Source: Yponomeuta sedellus
Taxonomy: Eukaryota; Arthropoda; Insecta; Lepidoptera; Yponomeutidae
NCBI GenBank assembly: GCA_934045075.1
Contig: OW203723.1
Span: forward strand, 24,393,615 to 24,457,614
Reading direction: 5' to 3'
Length of the DNA: 64,000 bases
Shown here: piece by piece, positions 1-9,662 of the stretch
Layout of the letters: each line of letters opens with the position of its first letter
Numbering within the stretch: the first letter of the stretch is position 1
Made by a program: the position numbers and the translations under genes
The notes under the pieces: generated by a model
What the model saw: only the letters and a program-made list of their open reading frames with translations
Told to the model about the DNA's origin: nothing
Database searches by the model: none

Positions 1-273
1 ATGTGGTACTTTAAGGTACCTTGTATTGTAAATAGGCTAGCATATAAAGTAACTGACTGTGTCTGTGTGATAAAAGGATACTTCTTTTTTCTGCGCCTCT
101 TGACTAATGGAGATTAGTCGAATATTTTTCTTCATTTCGTGCTAAGCGAAACACGTGTTTAAAGCTAGCTGCATCCATCTATTATCCATGTTTCTGAGAC
201 GCGACTGCCGTTTTCTCCCAACACGCTACCGTTCCTCAACCTCAACCTCATAGGCCTCCAACCTGAACCCGTA

Positions 274-408
274 GGCCACTTTGGAAACCAAAGGTTCGAA
301 ACCAGCTTCGAAAACAGAATTATTTTTCTATTTAGGAGCCCTGGTTTCGAATAAAAAAATAATACGGTTTTCGAAGCTGGTTTCAAACCTTTGGTTTCCA
401 AAGTGGCC
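274..408. repeat. Fold-back hairpin element
   Basis: The left arm (274-315) and right arm (367-408) are near-perfect reverse complements, both running from GGCCACTTTGGAAACC inward to the GTTTTCGAAGC side. The roughly 50-bp centre is itself partly self-complementary (ATTATTTTT against AAAAAATAAT). The shape is that of a small non-autonomous fold-back or MITE. Small open frames on both strands across it come from the palindrome and are not genes. No flanking duplication was identified. Confidence 0.75.
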
Positions 409-1829
409 GAAGGGTAACTGAAGATGCAAAGACGTAGGTACTCTATCGTGCTCCAACACATTTTTGATTAAAATTAGCTCTTGTCTTGAAAAATAATTTA
501 CGGTGTTAAAATATGAACGCTCCATCCGAAAGCTATGCAAACCGAGCCCAGAAAAGGCGCTGGCAAATCAATATTTTTTTAGGTTACTAAGAAGCTTTAC
601 AGGCACAACATTGATTGTTATAATCAGAAAACTGGTTATTGAGCCATATAATGCCCGACCAATAAATAACCTAAACAACATTGACGTCGGAAATACGTAT
701 TAAAATTTCAGGTCTCTGGCGGCGGTCGAGGCATGTGCCTTTTATTTGACTTTAGTCAAATCAACAATTAATAAAAAAATATCTATCGTCACCTTCGCAA
801 ACTCATCTTGACTGTGCAGATTTTTTTTTCAAGAAGTTCGACGGGGTATTATAGGTACCTACCACTAGTTTTTGTGCCAGCACTAATTCAACTGAATTAT
901 TCTTATTTAACCATGTAGAACGATGAAAATATATTAGATTAGATAAATTCTTTATTGCCCATAATACATTTTGCTACTCTCAAAATACATGAAAATAATA
1001 CTGGTGTAGGTACTGTCGCGAATAGTCTAGTGTAGTTAAGTTACAATGAGACGATTATTGCTCAGTTAGCTACTAATAAAAAAAAAAAACAACTCTGCCA
1101 ATAGTATTTTTTACAGCTTGACTTTAAAAATAAAGAAAAAAATTATTTTAAAGTCAATACCATTTGAATAACCATAACTTAACGGTATAACTTTACTGAA
1201 CAAAGTAATTTACTCGAGAATTTCGCACTGTAAAATGACTCGTTATCGTCAATAAAATCAAAACCGTTGCTTAATTATCATGAGATAGCGAGATCTATGG
1301 TACCTAGGTGTTGTTAAAAAATATATTGCTGTCTTCTAAATAATTATTACGTATATATTGTCTTAGTCGACGCCAGCACGCTTTAGGCGGTCGCTCTAGG
1401 GGACTTTGCATCTTTGCGACGAATTCAATAGAGCACGCCTGTAAAGATCTGTCAATGTGCATCCGACAGAATATCCGAGATTAATAAAACTACAATTCGG
1501 AATTATTACGACGATTCGGAGTTCATACACTGCATAATAGAGTCGTTTTGTTAATCTGTGGATTATTCGCCTTTGCAATGTAGGTACATCTAGTTGTCAT
1601 AGTAAACCATTAATTGTAATTGTAAGAAACAGGCGCCAAGCGAAGTTCTACTCTTCACAAGTTTGTTGCTCTACGGCGTTCTACTGATTTAGTTCTATGT
1701 TTCTTGTTCCACGTTTCTGGTAAGTCTATTATATATACAGGAAGGCAACTTATTGTATATGAAGACCCCAGGGAAAAAGACAAACTAGTCAAGGGACATT
1801 TGGAGATATTGCATTTTGAAAGTTTGACT
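409..1829. other. AT-rich stretch without a recognised gene
   Basis: No coding exon was recognised. Small items are a LINE-type tail (TTAGATTAGATAAATTC followed by TTTATTGCCC, about 938-975), an A-run near 1078-1090, and a short hairpin with GACTTTAAAAATAA and TTATTTTAAAGTC arms at about 1115-1158. The open frames here are short and lack coding character. Confidence 0.5.
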
Positions 1830-2075
1830 TAAGGATGACTCACGCTACACCGTGCCGGGTCCGAGCCAAGTGTCGGCCGTAGCACGGTTAACTAATATTA
1901 CATATATTTTGTATTAACGCACTCACGCTATACCGAGCGGGAACCGAGTGACGGCTTAACAACGGACAGCGCTCGGAAACCACCCGGTCCCGCTTCGGCT
2001 TGGCCACGGCCCGTCGCATGAATACAGTGTCACCGAGTTGCGCCCGATTAGTCGTAGTGATGCTATAGAAGTGCA
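1830..2075. repeat. GC-rich dispersed repeat fragment
   Basis: A GC-rich island in AT-rich DNA. It carries repeated CCGAGC, CGGGTCC and CTCACGCTA words, with CTCACGCTAcACCG followed later by CTCACGCTATACCG. Another GC-rich block with CGGCTCGG words lies at 2595-2700. This looks like the remains of a GC-rich short element. The open frame across it has no recognisable protein content. Confidence 0.4.
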
Positions 2076-2589
2076 CTGACGATGTTTACACTAATCGATG
2101 TTTGGATAAAAAAGGAATCTGAAACTGATAACGCATTTAGTCAAATCATCTTTAATTTTCATATCTAAGATGTCAAAAGATTCTTTAGTCATTTTAAAGT
2201 AGTCCCAATATTTGTCTTCATATCTACATACCTAGATCTTTGCAAAGATTTATATATTCTCCTTTCTCCTGTCGCTCTCTCCAAAGTGGATGCACGCTCC
2301 ATTTCCTAGTAGTTGAAGATTCCTCAGATTCTTCGTCGTCCAGAGCGATTGCAATAGCCGCTAATTCGAGGGGCATTATTACGTAAGCATCCACCGAGTT
2401 GCTTGACGTTGATTTTTACTTTTTTTAAGCAACTCCGGCTGTCAAATGCATACATTTTTTAACACTCAGGAGTGGTCTAAATGCTTCACTCGATAGAGTG
2501 GATTGCTACATAATAGGAGGGCTGGTCGTCAAAATTCAACATTATTGTAGACTAGTTACAACACTAATTTTGCTCGGACGAATATACTG

Positions 2590-2705
2590 CATCATGTGGT
2601 GCAACGGTATGGCGATGGCGCGGTTGAGGCCCGTCTTTGCAATTGCAGTCACGGAACCGGCTCGGTGACCGAGCTACGGCCGATGCTCGGCTCGGATCCC
2701 TTTTT
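2590..2705. repeat. Second GC-rich repeat fragment
   Basis: Contains GGCTCGGTGACCGAGC and CTCGGCTCGG, internally self-complementary and similar in composition to the block at 1830-2075. It is probably a remnant of the same or a related GC-rich fold-back family. No gene is evident. Confidence 0.35.
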
Positions 2706-2859
2706 CCCTGTATGCGACTTTTTAAGCGTCAATAACTCCGAGACTAATTTGTTTTTTACCCTGTTTGGTTTACTATCTTAGAATAACGGAAATTCTCTAC
2801 TAAACTGCATTCAAAGATTAGTTTCGAAAAAAAGTGTAAAGTTCGTCTTTTTCCTTTAG

Positions 2860-3005
2860 AATTGATCGTATGCAATGCTCCATGAAAGATCTGTTAACCT
2901 TCGCAAGCGTGAATCTTGGGAACGAATGTTTATTTTTATAAAATTTGTATTGATTGTGTTGGCTACCTACGGTTTTAAAATGATTTATATTTTTTCTGAC
3001 GAACT
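2860..3005 (-). mobile_element. CR1/jockey-like LINE fragment
   Basis: The words ATGCAATGCTCCATGAAAG, TTAACCTTCGCAAGC and GTGTTGGCTACCTA match in order the LINE copies at 8.4 and 23.0 kb. In those copies this part encodes the LINE protein tail on the minus strand. The reading frame is broken here. The piece ends just before the MITE at 3055. Confidence 0.55.
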
Positions 3006-3054
3006 AGCGTGACGTATCGTTTTCAAAACCCTAATGCTAACCATAGGTACCTAT

Positions 3055-3292
3055 AGTCTATTTATCCTTACGTCCAATGTAGTAAACAAGATTCTAACCT
3101 CAAAATTGATGTTAATTTGATGCCAAAACTACTACATATTTTCTCGCGAGTTCATAAACTTTATATAAGTTGTCTAAAATAGTCTCCCCGATTACTTCAT
3201 TTATGGGAATATGGCAGTTTTCGACTAAAAAATCATAATTTACGGGTAGAATGTTGTTTATTAAAACGGACAAGTAAGAATAAATAGACTGC
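3055..3292. mobile_element. Tc1/mariner-type MITE
   Basis: The ends are inverted copies: left AGTCTATTTATCCTTACG followed by TCCAATGTAGTAAACAAGATTCTA; right the reverse complement, ending ACGGACAAGTAAGAATAAATAGACT. A second copy at 47411-47866 has CAGTCTATTT...AAATAGACTG ends flanked by TA on both sides, the signature of Tc1/mariner-class elements. The 69-codon minus-strand frame inside lacks transposase motifs, so this copy is non-autonomous. Confidence 0.75.
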
Positions 3293-3299
3293 ATGTACA

Positions 3300-3955
3300 C
3301 CTTGTTTGATACTTCGATCAATTTAGATTCAAGAAAGTATCATAACAATATTCAATTACTTTCTCGGAGATACTTGCTTCATTCAACAAACGCTAAGGCC
3401 TGCTTTTTATAGGCAGCTCCAAAGATGGCAAAATCGCCTGTTATTCGATTTTGTTCTGTGCCAAGGGAGTGCCAACCCTTAATAATTAAATGAGTGCTTA
3501 TAAGGATTCGCCGCCAATAACATCGTTTATGTAAACACGAGCCGCGCCGTTACAGTGGAAATAATGAAGTCACTCTACAAATGCAATACCTACGTAAAAG
3601 GGATTTACGAAGGGGCAAATCCGGATATGGGCGCCGGAGACGATTACCGTTGACATCTTTGAACCGTTGATCACATTGTGAGTACCTTGTCTGTTGCATC
3701 GTGAAATCGGCTTGACCACCTGTCCAGACATTATTTAACGACCGGCCGTCAAACTAATGGCAGTACAGCCAAATGGATAGTTTATTTTGGTGTTATAGGC
3801 AACGACGCCAATGACGCTCGCTTTTATCGATGTTAAGTTGCCAACTTAAACTCTAAAACGAGTCCATTTACACACTGACGAGATTTCCAATGGGTTTTTT
3901 CCATCGCACGTCGAATCTATGAGGCTTCATCTGTGAAGGGCTGCCTTGATAATAG
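3300..3955. other. No recognised feature
   Basis: Moderately AT-rich DNA without a recognised exon, repeat copy or hairpin. I see nothing that supports an annotation. Confidence 0.4.
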
Positions 3956-3959
3956 GTAA

Positions 3960-4430
3960 TTCCACGGGATCGTGGACGAACAAATAGAATCAAAAGATCT
4001 TGGGATTAATTGTAGAGAGTGGGATCGTTGAATCGTAAAATACGAGTAGCATCATGAGATCGTAGGACTGTGGGATTATAGAATCGTAAAATAACACGAT
4101 CATAGGTTCATTGGATCTTAAGATCATAAGGATGTGATATCGTAAGAGGGTGAAATCGGATAAATGTGGGATCGTACTATTATAAAATAATATGATCAGT
4201 TTCACTGGATCTTGGGATCGCAAGGATGTGAGATCATAAGGGCTTGAAACCGCATCTTAAGACTCCTCCTAAGGATATCTTAGGAGCCACAAAATGGCTG
4301 GTTATGGGATCTATCCATCGTAAGAGCATAGGACCGCCTAATCGTAGGGTTGTGTGATCGCAAAATGATAAGATCATAGGATCGCATTATCGTAGTTTTA
4401 AAATTGTAGTACCGCACAATTTAGTGTTTA
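3960..4430. repeat. Degenerate GATC-rich tandem repeat
   Basis: Words such as GGGATCGT, GAATCGTAAAAT, GGATCTTGGGATCG and GATCATAAGG recur roughly every 9-20 bases across about 450 bp. A 78-codon minus-strand frame shows the same periodicity, with FYNSTIP, FYDSIIP and FYDSTIP. A short outlier of the same repeat lies at 4928-4980. It is an old, diverged simple-sequence array, not a gene. Confidence 0.6.
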
Positions 4431-4927
4431 TATTCATATTCATTTATTAGCGATCATAATGGTATAATACAACGATGTTACACATTTTTAAGTCTCAAAT
4501 TATGGGCCCCGGTCAACGCATTGAAAAATAACGTTAGCCGAAGAATCTTAGGATTTTTTTAATGCAAGGTGAAGAAACAAGTACAAGTAGGTACATGTAA
4601 AATTGAAAAACAAACAGATGTTAATAGACAAATAAAGTATGTACTGCATCCTTAGACCTTCACACTGACAAGTAATATTATATTAATAATAAAAAGGTGG
4701 CGCTAAAAAAACAGGTAGGTACTGTAAATTAGTATTATCTAGCAAAAGGTTCCTCTACAACATTTCTTTAAGCTTAGATGAACTATAGTGAGCTTACAAA
4801 TTCCTTACAAATGTTTTATACACAAACAAAGAAATAACTGTGGCAAATAACGTAGGTATGCACGTAGGTACATGTTATGTTGGATGACAAGATACAACTA
4901 AAGTTTGTTGTGTGTATGTGTGTGTGA
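4431..4927. other. AT-rich intergenic or intronic stretch
   Basis: No exon recognised. It ends with a short GT-rich run (about 4908-4926) that leads into the small GATC-repeat patch next to the splice donor of the candidate exon at 4997-5199. It may be intron of that gene. Confidence 0.4.
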
Positions 4928-4996
4928 GGATCGCAGGGATCTGAGATCGTAGGATCATGAAATCAAATGATAGTAGAATCATATAGCCAGCCTCAC

Positions 4997-5199
4997 CTTA
5001 TTCAGGATGGCGGTGGCCAGCAGGTCCTCGTAGGTATCGGCGCGGGCGGTGGGCGGGCGCGGGGGCTCCGCGGCGTAGCTCGCAAGCGCGGGCAGCGCCG
5101 CCGCCTCCTCCACCACGCGCGCCACGAGCCTCTTCAGCTGCGCGTGCGCACTCGACGCGCTGGGCGGCGCGCCCGCCTGGCCTCGCTGCGGGGGTAGGC
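4997..5199 (-). CDS. Candidate internal coding exon (unidentified protein)
   Basis: On the minus strand a GC-rich 203-bp block is open throughout and has good splice signals at both ends. The acceptor is TTTTGTTCCCTAG just before 5199 and the donor is AATAAG|GTGAGG with the intron starting at 4996. The deduced peptide begins LPPQRGQAGAPPSASS, continues with an amphipathic AHAQLKRLVARVVEEAAALP segment, and ends TARADTYEDLLATAILNK. It enters with two bases completing a split codon and leaves in phase 0. The GC content is far above the surroundings, as expected for a coding exon in an AT-rich insect genome. It has no cysteine and no domain I recognise. Plus-strand and other-frame readings of the same island are shadows. 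Its partner exons are not established. The candidate first exon at 14524-14617 is on the same strand and phase-compatible, but a terminal exon lies between them. Confidence 0.6.
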
Positions 5200-5321
5200 C
5201 TAGGGAACAAAACGACCTGTCAAAAGGTGTGGTCAAAACTGCGTGTGGTCAAACGTGTTCAAACGGTAGCCGTGAAAACATGCCCAGTTACATATTTAGT
5301 AGCAAATAACTTATCAAGCCT

Positions 5322-5495
5322 GTACCTTCCTTAGGGAAGAGACCCGTGCCCCTTCGTAGGGACATAATGAGTTGATGGTGATGATGATGAACACATCAAG
5401 CATTATTTTAAAACAAGTGAGGTATGTTTGCCATGGCCGAGGCCTTGTAGGCGGCTTGATAAGTTCTGCCAGCAAGGCCCGCCACCTCAGATCAT
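5322..5495 (+). mobile_element. Family A SINE pieces
   Basis: 5322-5392 is a family A 3' end: CCTTCC...GAAGAGACCCGTGCCCC, GGGACATAATG and then a GATGGTGATGATGATGA tail. 5440-5495 (GAGGCCTTGTAGGCGGCTTGATAAG...GCCCGCCAC) is an internal family A piece. The two pieces are out of normal order, so they are probably separate insertions. Confidence 0.65.
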
Positions 5496-5876
5496 AGAAA
5501 GAAGGAGATATGCCCTAGCCGCGAAATAAGTCCGGTACCGCTGTCGCCACTTTTGAATATGTGTGCGTTTTCATTACATGCACAATATTGTAAATATAAG
5601 GTTCACGCACACGTCTGTCCAGTCATATACTAGCGTTCTAATCTTTTAATTGGTTCGCACACTATGAAAAACAATTGTACGAATACACTCGCACACGTAA
5701 ACAACAGCGTCGGTGAACTCCTTAGGGATGGAACACTTGTATCAAATAATACATCTATCGATAAAATTGTCCGATGAGAGGTTATTCATTTATTAACAGT
5801 ATACTTCGTGTTGGGATGATACAAAAAACAGAGCATGTTAAATTTACAAAAACAATATTATTAAAACAAATAATCC
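5496..5876. other. No recognised feature
   Basis: No exon or clear repeat copy recognised. A minus-strand gene whose internal exon is at 4997-5199 would have intron here. Confidence 0.35.
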
Positions 5877-6140
5877 TATTATACTATTTTTATTTTAATG
5901 CACTAACCCGTGCTAAGGAACAAATTTAAAAACCTATTTAGAGGCTAAAAATTTCACCCGTGCCGGGATTCGAACTCTGGCTATCCGTGCCAGCGTCTAC
6001 CAATTGAGCAAATGGGCGACTCACGGCATCAGTGAAATTTCGAACCTCTTTACACTATTCTCTGTATTACGTACAGGCAGCGACATCTGACTTAAGCAAA
6101 TTGCATTACTTACAGCCCCGACTACTTACTTTGCAGTTAG
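5877..6140 (-). mobile_element. Family G tRNA-derived SINE
   Basis: Reading the minus strand, the copy has a tRNA-like head (TTGCTCAATTGGTAGACGC), a B-box-like TTCGAATCCCGG, the GGGTGAAATTTTTAGCCTC body, and the GCACGGGTTAGTGCATTAAAATAAA end. The anticodon-arm side of the B box has lost about ten bases compared with the copy at 31293, so the polymerase III promoter is probably damaged. The 5' extension (GTAAGTAATGCAATTTGC, CAGATGTCGCTGCC) matches the copy at 51.9 kb. Confidence 0.75.
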
Positions 6141-6175
6141 GTTTAACATCGGAACGATATCACTGTACCCACATG

Positions 6176-6268
6176 ATTATACTATTTTTATTTTAATGCA
6201 CTAACCCGTGCTAAGGAACAAATTTAAAATCCTATTTAGAGGCTAAAAATTTCACCCATGCCGGGATT
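6176..6268 (-). mobile_element. Partial second family G SINE
   Basis: Repeats the end of the neighbouring copy, including its flank: GATTATACTATTTTTATTT and then AATGCACTAACCCGTGCTAAGG. It stops abruptly after the CCCATGCCGGGATTT motif. The identical start suggests a local duplication of the first copy or a second insertion truncated at its 5' end. Confidence 0.65.
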
Positions 6269-6334
6269 TTTAAAACTTTCGAAACATTATATAGATTAAA
6301 AAATAAAAATCTGACTGAAATCCTACAGAGAATA

Positions 6335-6560
6335 TTTTCATTATCGTCATCATTCAGCCACAAGATATCCACTGCTGGACATAGGCCTCCTCCATGGATT
6401 TCCAAAAAGACCAGTTGAAAGCGGCTTACATCCAGCGTCTTCCGTCGACTAGGATGAGATCTTCTCTCCATCTTGTCGTCCGACGCTGCACTTGCCGATA
6501 TGACATATAAGCAAGTACCGACATACCATATTGTGGTCTCCTTTCGAGAACTTGTCGGAT
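6335..6560 (-). mobile_element. RTE-type LINE 3' end
   Basis: ATCGTCATCATTCAGCC, ATCCACTGCTGGACATAGG and CCTCCTCCATGGATTTCC form the reverse-complement 3' tail widely seen in lepidopteran RTE LINEs. Further in come GTCGACTAGG, CGACGCTGCACTTGCC and GGTCTCCTTTCGAGAAC. The last would fall in the conserved C-terminal reverse-transcriptase coding region on the minus strand. Frames are broken; this is a 5'-truncated dead copy. Confidence 0.6.
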
Positions 6561-6579
6561 CTAAAATGGTAAATAAATT

Positions 6580-7140
6580 ATTAAAATACTGAAAATGCTT
6601 TATTTAACTTGTTTTTCATTACATAATCGAATTTCATTTATAACATAACGCTTATAAAAAAATAAATATATAAGACTATGATTTAGTACCACAACCACAT
6701 CACCTGATTTGTTTCTTTAGAAACACTTTCTTTTGGAGAGTTATGCGTCGTCAATATGAAATGAAGATTAGAATAAAGTGATAATTGAATATTCTAGACC
6801 ATGTAAAATTTTATTGTGATTTTAAATATACTGGTACCTCAACCTTTATGGAACTCGTTATTACTGGTATTTTCAAAGTAGGAACTGCCCACGGAAATAT
6901 TTTTTCCCCCACTTTAGCATCTGGAAACACTTCTCTGTAAAATAGATGGAGCAAATGGTACTCTGTATTTTGATCCATTTTTCTTTCGTATTTTTCTTTA
7001 TCTTTAACTTTTTGAAATACATGATCGAAGCTAGGCCTGTTTTTAGTAAGACAAAATCCTTCTACTAAAATAAAAGATTCCTTAGCAACGCAAGCTGAAG
7101 TCAACGCAGATGGAGTCGCGGGCAATAGTCGACGATAAGA
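6580..7140 (-). CDS. Candidate terminal exon with 3' UTR (unidentified protein)
   Basis: On the minus strand an acceptor (GGTATTTAG) opens at 7140 directly after an in-frame TAG. The following frame is open for 109 codons to a TAA at 6811-6813. The peptide starts SYRRLLPATPSALTSACV, has a charged middle (KVKDKEKYERKMDQ) and ends IPVITSSIKVEVPVYLKSQ. An alternative acceptor, GACTTCAG just before 7094, would give a shorter exon entering in phase 1, which fits the candidate first exon at 14524-14617. The 3' UTR is AT-rich and carries AATAAA on the minus strand at 6599-6604, so the transcript would end near 6580. Composition and absence of repeat similarity favour a real host exon over a transposon remnant, but no family was recognised and upstream exons are not proven. 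Confidence 0.5.
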
Positions 7141-7142
7141 CT

Positions 7143-7690
7143 AAATACCTAGTCTTACAATAATTAGTTCTAGTAATTTTGGAAGTCTGGACGAACGATT
7201 ATAAATGCCTCAATAATATCGATACTTAATCAGTCTGAAAAGAAAGGTACTACCCCATCACTATGTCTCCAGCTGACCTACTGGTGAATTTGACATTTCG
7301 CGGCAAATACATGCGGCCGTACCTCGAAACATCGCATTGAACAATGATCAGTTTTGCGTGACGGTTCACTGCGGGCTGGCTTTTCCTAGTTAGCAAACCT
7401 CTACGAAAATTCTATATAGAAACAGCAGTGGAATAACTACAATGTAATAAATACGTCCCATTTATGTTCTTAGTAATGTGATGCACATTGCACATAAAAT
7501 TATTATAATTATGATTTTTCGTAGTTTATAAGACGAATATAGTGAGTAAAATAGGTTTACCGGTGAAAAGACACTCCCCTGTTTTTGAATAGCATGTATC
7601 ACAGCGATTTCTGCAGGTAATCACTGCGCAATTAGGCATTTTTCTCAGATGTTACTATTACGGCTGGCGCGAAGCGATTGACGGCCATAT
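7143..7690. other. No recognised feature; possible intron
   Basis: AT-rich DNA upstream, on the minus strand, of the candidate terminal exon. A branch-point-like AACTAAT lies shortly before the acceptor. No other exon recognised. Confidence 0.35.
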
Positions 7691-7905
7691 TTTAAAGTTT
7701 CGCAGAGGTTAGCCCAAATGGGCTAACGTCGGGCGACAGTGCCACGCCCACAAGGCACTTCTCCTTATTTTTGTGTTCTGAGCCCGCCACTGTCTTTCAA
7801 ACCTCCACCAACCCGGACTTGGCCCCCGTGGTGGAGTATGGCCTAACCTTCCTGCGATGCAGAAAGAGACCCGTGCCCCAGCAGTGGGACATACAAGGGT
7901 TGATG
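7691..7905 (+). mobile_element. Family A SINE, 5'-truncated
   Basis: Matches family A from GCCACTGTCTTTCAAACC through CTTGGCCCCCGTGGTGGAG, CCTTCCTGCGATGCAG and CAGTGGGACATACAAGGG to GGTTGATG. The short open frames on both strands here are read across this SINE in many copies and are not genes. Confidence 0.8.
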
Positions 7906-8062
7906 CCGTACCGTAACGTATCGAGGTATGTTGCACATTACTGCAGTAATGTATGATTGGAGAGAACTACCATTAACACGCACATTGCACTGATTCAGAT
8001 ATAAATTCTTGTATCAGTGAAGCTACAATCCTTTAAAACATGGCCAGGTTTCCATTGATAAT

Positions 8063-8545
8063 TTAAATTGAAATGAAAAAGTTTTATTCAAAGTAGCACA
8101 GAAACTGCGGCTTAATGAACGTTACAATTCAAACTAGGTGTTCATTTCAAAATCTAGATCATTTTGGAGAAAAAATGGACAAAAAAAAACTCCAAACTTA
8201 GTCTTTTCAAAGTCCTTAATTAACATATTTCACATAATTATTACAAAACATAGAACTCATGCATTACACTGGCTTTAATTCCAGACCTCATTGTCACCCA
8301 AATAATCCTTTATGTTATAGTAGACCTTTTGGCACAAAGTGTGCTTAACATATTTTTGGAACCGCGATTCAGGCAAGCTTAATATATCTTCAGCGATTTT
8401 ATTATATAAGCGTATACAATGCCCCATGAAGGATGTATTAACCTTTGCCAGCCTAAATAGTGGGCACAAAAGTTTATGTTTATTTCTAGTATTTACATTG
8501 TGTTGGCCACCTAAAATTTTAAAGTTACATTTTTCCTAACGTACA
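8063..8545 (-). pseudogene. CR1/jockey-like LINE 3' end with ORF tail
   Basis: The minus strand encodes a 64-residue stretch ending in ...SRFQKYVKHTLCQK, VYYNIKDYLG and DNEVWN, the typical C-terminal end of a non-LTR retrotransposon reverse transcriptase. It is followed by a 3' UTR with AGTTTGGAGTTTTTTT and GTTCATTAAGCCGCAG. Parallel copies lie at 22655-23105, 54252-54480 and 44690-44910, with a related one at 28611-29056. The copy is 5'-truncated; the catalytic domain is absent. Confidence 0.75.
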
Positions 8546-8867
8546 TAATGTTTTCATATATGTATATAATTAAATATGTATCTAGCATATATAGGTACGC
8601 CCCATAGGCAGGGCAGAGACCTCTCAGAAAGAGGGTGTGGGCTTCATCACCACATACGAGTACCTATATTATATCGTTATTAAATAACGATGGGTAAGTA
8701 ATTAAATACACACAATATCACTTGAATAAAAGATAGCGGCATTCCGAAGTCATGACTTACCTACAGGAGGTAGCAATAGCAATAAATGTTATCATTTGAA
8801 GCGTGGCACAAAACTGTAGTGCAATGAGTGTAGTGTGTAGAAATTTTACGAGTTTGTGCCCGTCTAC

Positions 8868-9329
8868 TAAGGCCAGGCGCATGCTGAAATGCAGGCGACG
8901 CAGTACAGCACATCACAGTTCAGTACAGGGTAGGGCAGTTGAGGCAGACATAGGCCCCCTCCGCATGCTGCGACGCAACTATTCGCTCCATGCCTTAGCA
9001 ATTCTCACCCATAATAACTCTTTCAATGTCTTTTTGAATAGTCTGTTGATTTGTATCATACAAACAAGGTTCACAGTGAACTAATTCAATTAAATGTCCT
9101 GTCATTGCAACTAAATTGTTAGTAAATAAGCCTGGACGTGCACGCGTCGCGCAGAAATCCGTGCCGACACTACAAGGAGACGCAGAGCAGGGCAGACACA
9201 CATGTCTGCGTCGCATGTTCTTGCGCCGCAGCGTACGTAGCTCAATGACGTTTTATACTTCATAAAATCTGCGCTGCCCTGCGCTGCACTGTGCTGCGTC
9301 GCCTGCGTCTCAACATGCGCCTAGCCTAA
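8868..9329. mobile_element. GC-rich fold-back element
   Basis: The left end AAGGCCAGGCGCATGCTGA...GCAGGCGACGCAGTACAGC is the inverse of the right end ...GCTGCGTCGCCTGCGTCTCAACATGCGCCTAGCC. Both arms continue inward as degenerate GCAG/CAGC-rich tracts (CAGTACAGGGTAGGGCAG; CTGCGCTGCCCTGCGCTGC). The centre is AT-rich. No transposase is encoded, so it is a non-autonomous MITE of about 460 bp with inverted ends that are themselves simple tandem arrays. Confidence 0.7.
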
Positions 9330-9544
9330 GCATTGTGCCGTGCTTCATAAAGTGTACACATGTGGTGGTTGGAAGATAACAATACCCGCGGATGAGCAAT
9401 ATGTTAGCTAGTTATCATTATGGGCGTTTGTTAGACAGGCAACTTCAAAGATACATTTTATGTGCAAAAAAGATTATGTCACCTCAATTCGGACCGTAGG
9501 TATGTAATGAGGGTATTATTTACTAAAATACATAATTAGTTAGA

Positions 9545-9615
9545 TAACAAGGTGAAGGTCGCACTGGACGCTGTATAAATCATCTTATTAAGTAGATGCA
9601 AAGGCCAGTGTCTGT
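9545..9615 (+). mobile_element. Family K SINE 3' end
   Basis: GCACTGGACGCTGTATAAATC and TTAAGTAGATGCAAAGGCC match, in the opposite orientation, the 3' end of the full-length family K SINE at 51291-51672. Confidence 0.55.
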
Positions 9616-9662
9616 GTAGATAGATAGACAGATAACTCTTATTTTCGATACTCTCCGCGTCG

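Noticed and set aside
4967..5210. Other-frame and plus-strand open frames over the GC-rich island
   Set aside because: They are shadows of the spliced minus-strand frame; GC-rich DNA has few stops in any frame, and only one frame fits both splice sites.
7691..7956. Short frames on both strands resembling one another at several loci
   Set aside because: The similarity arises because they all read through family A SINE copies.
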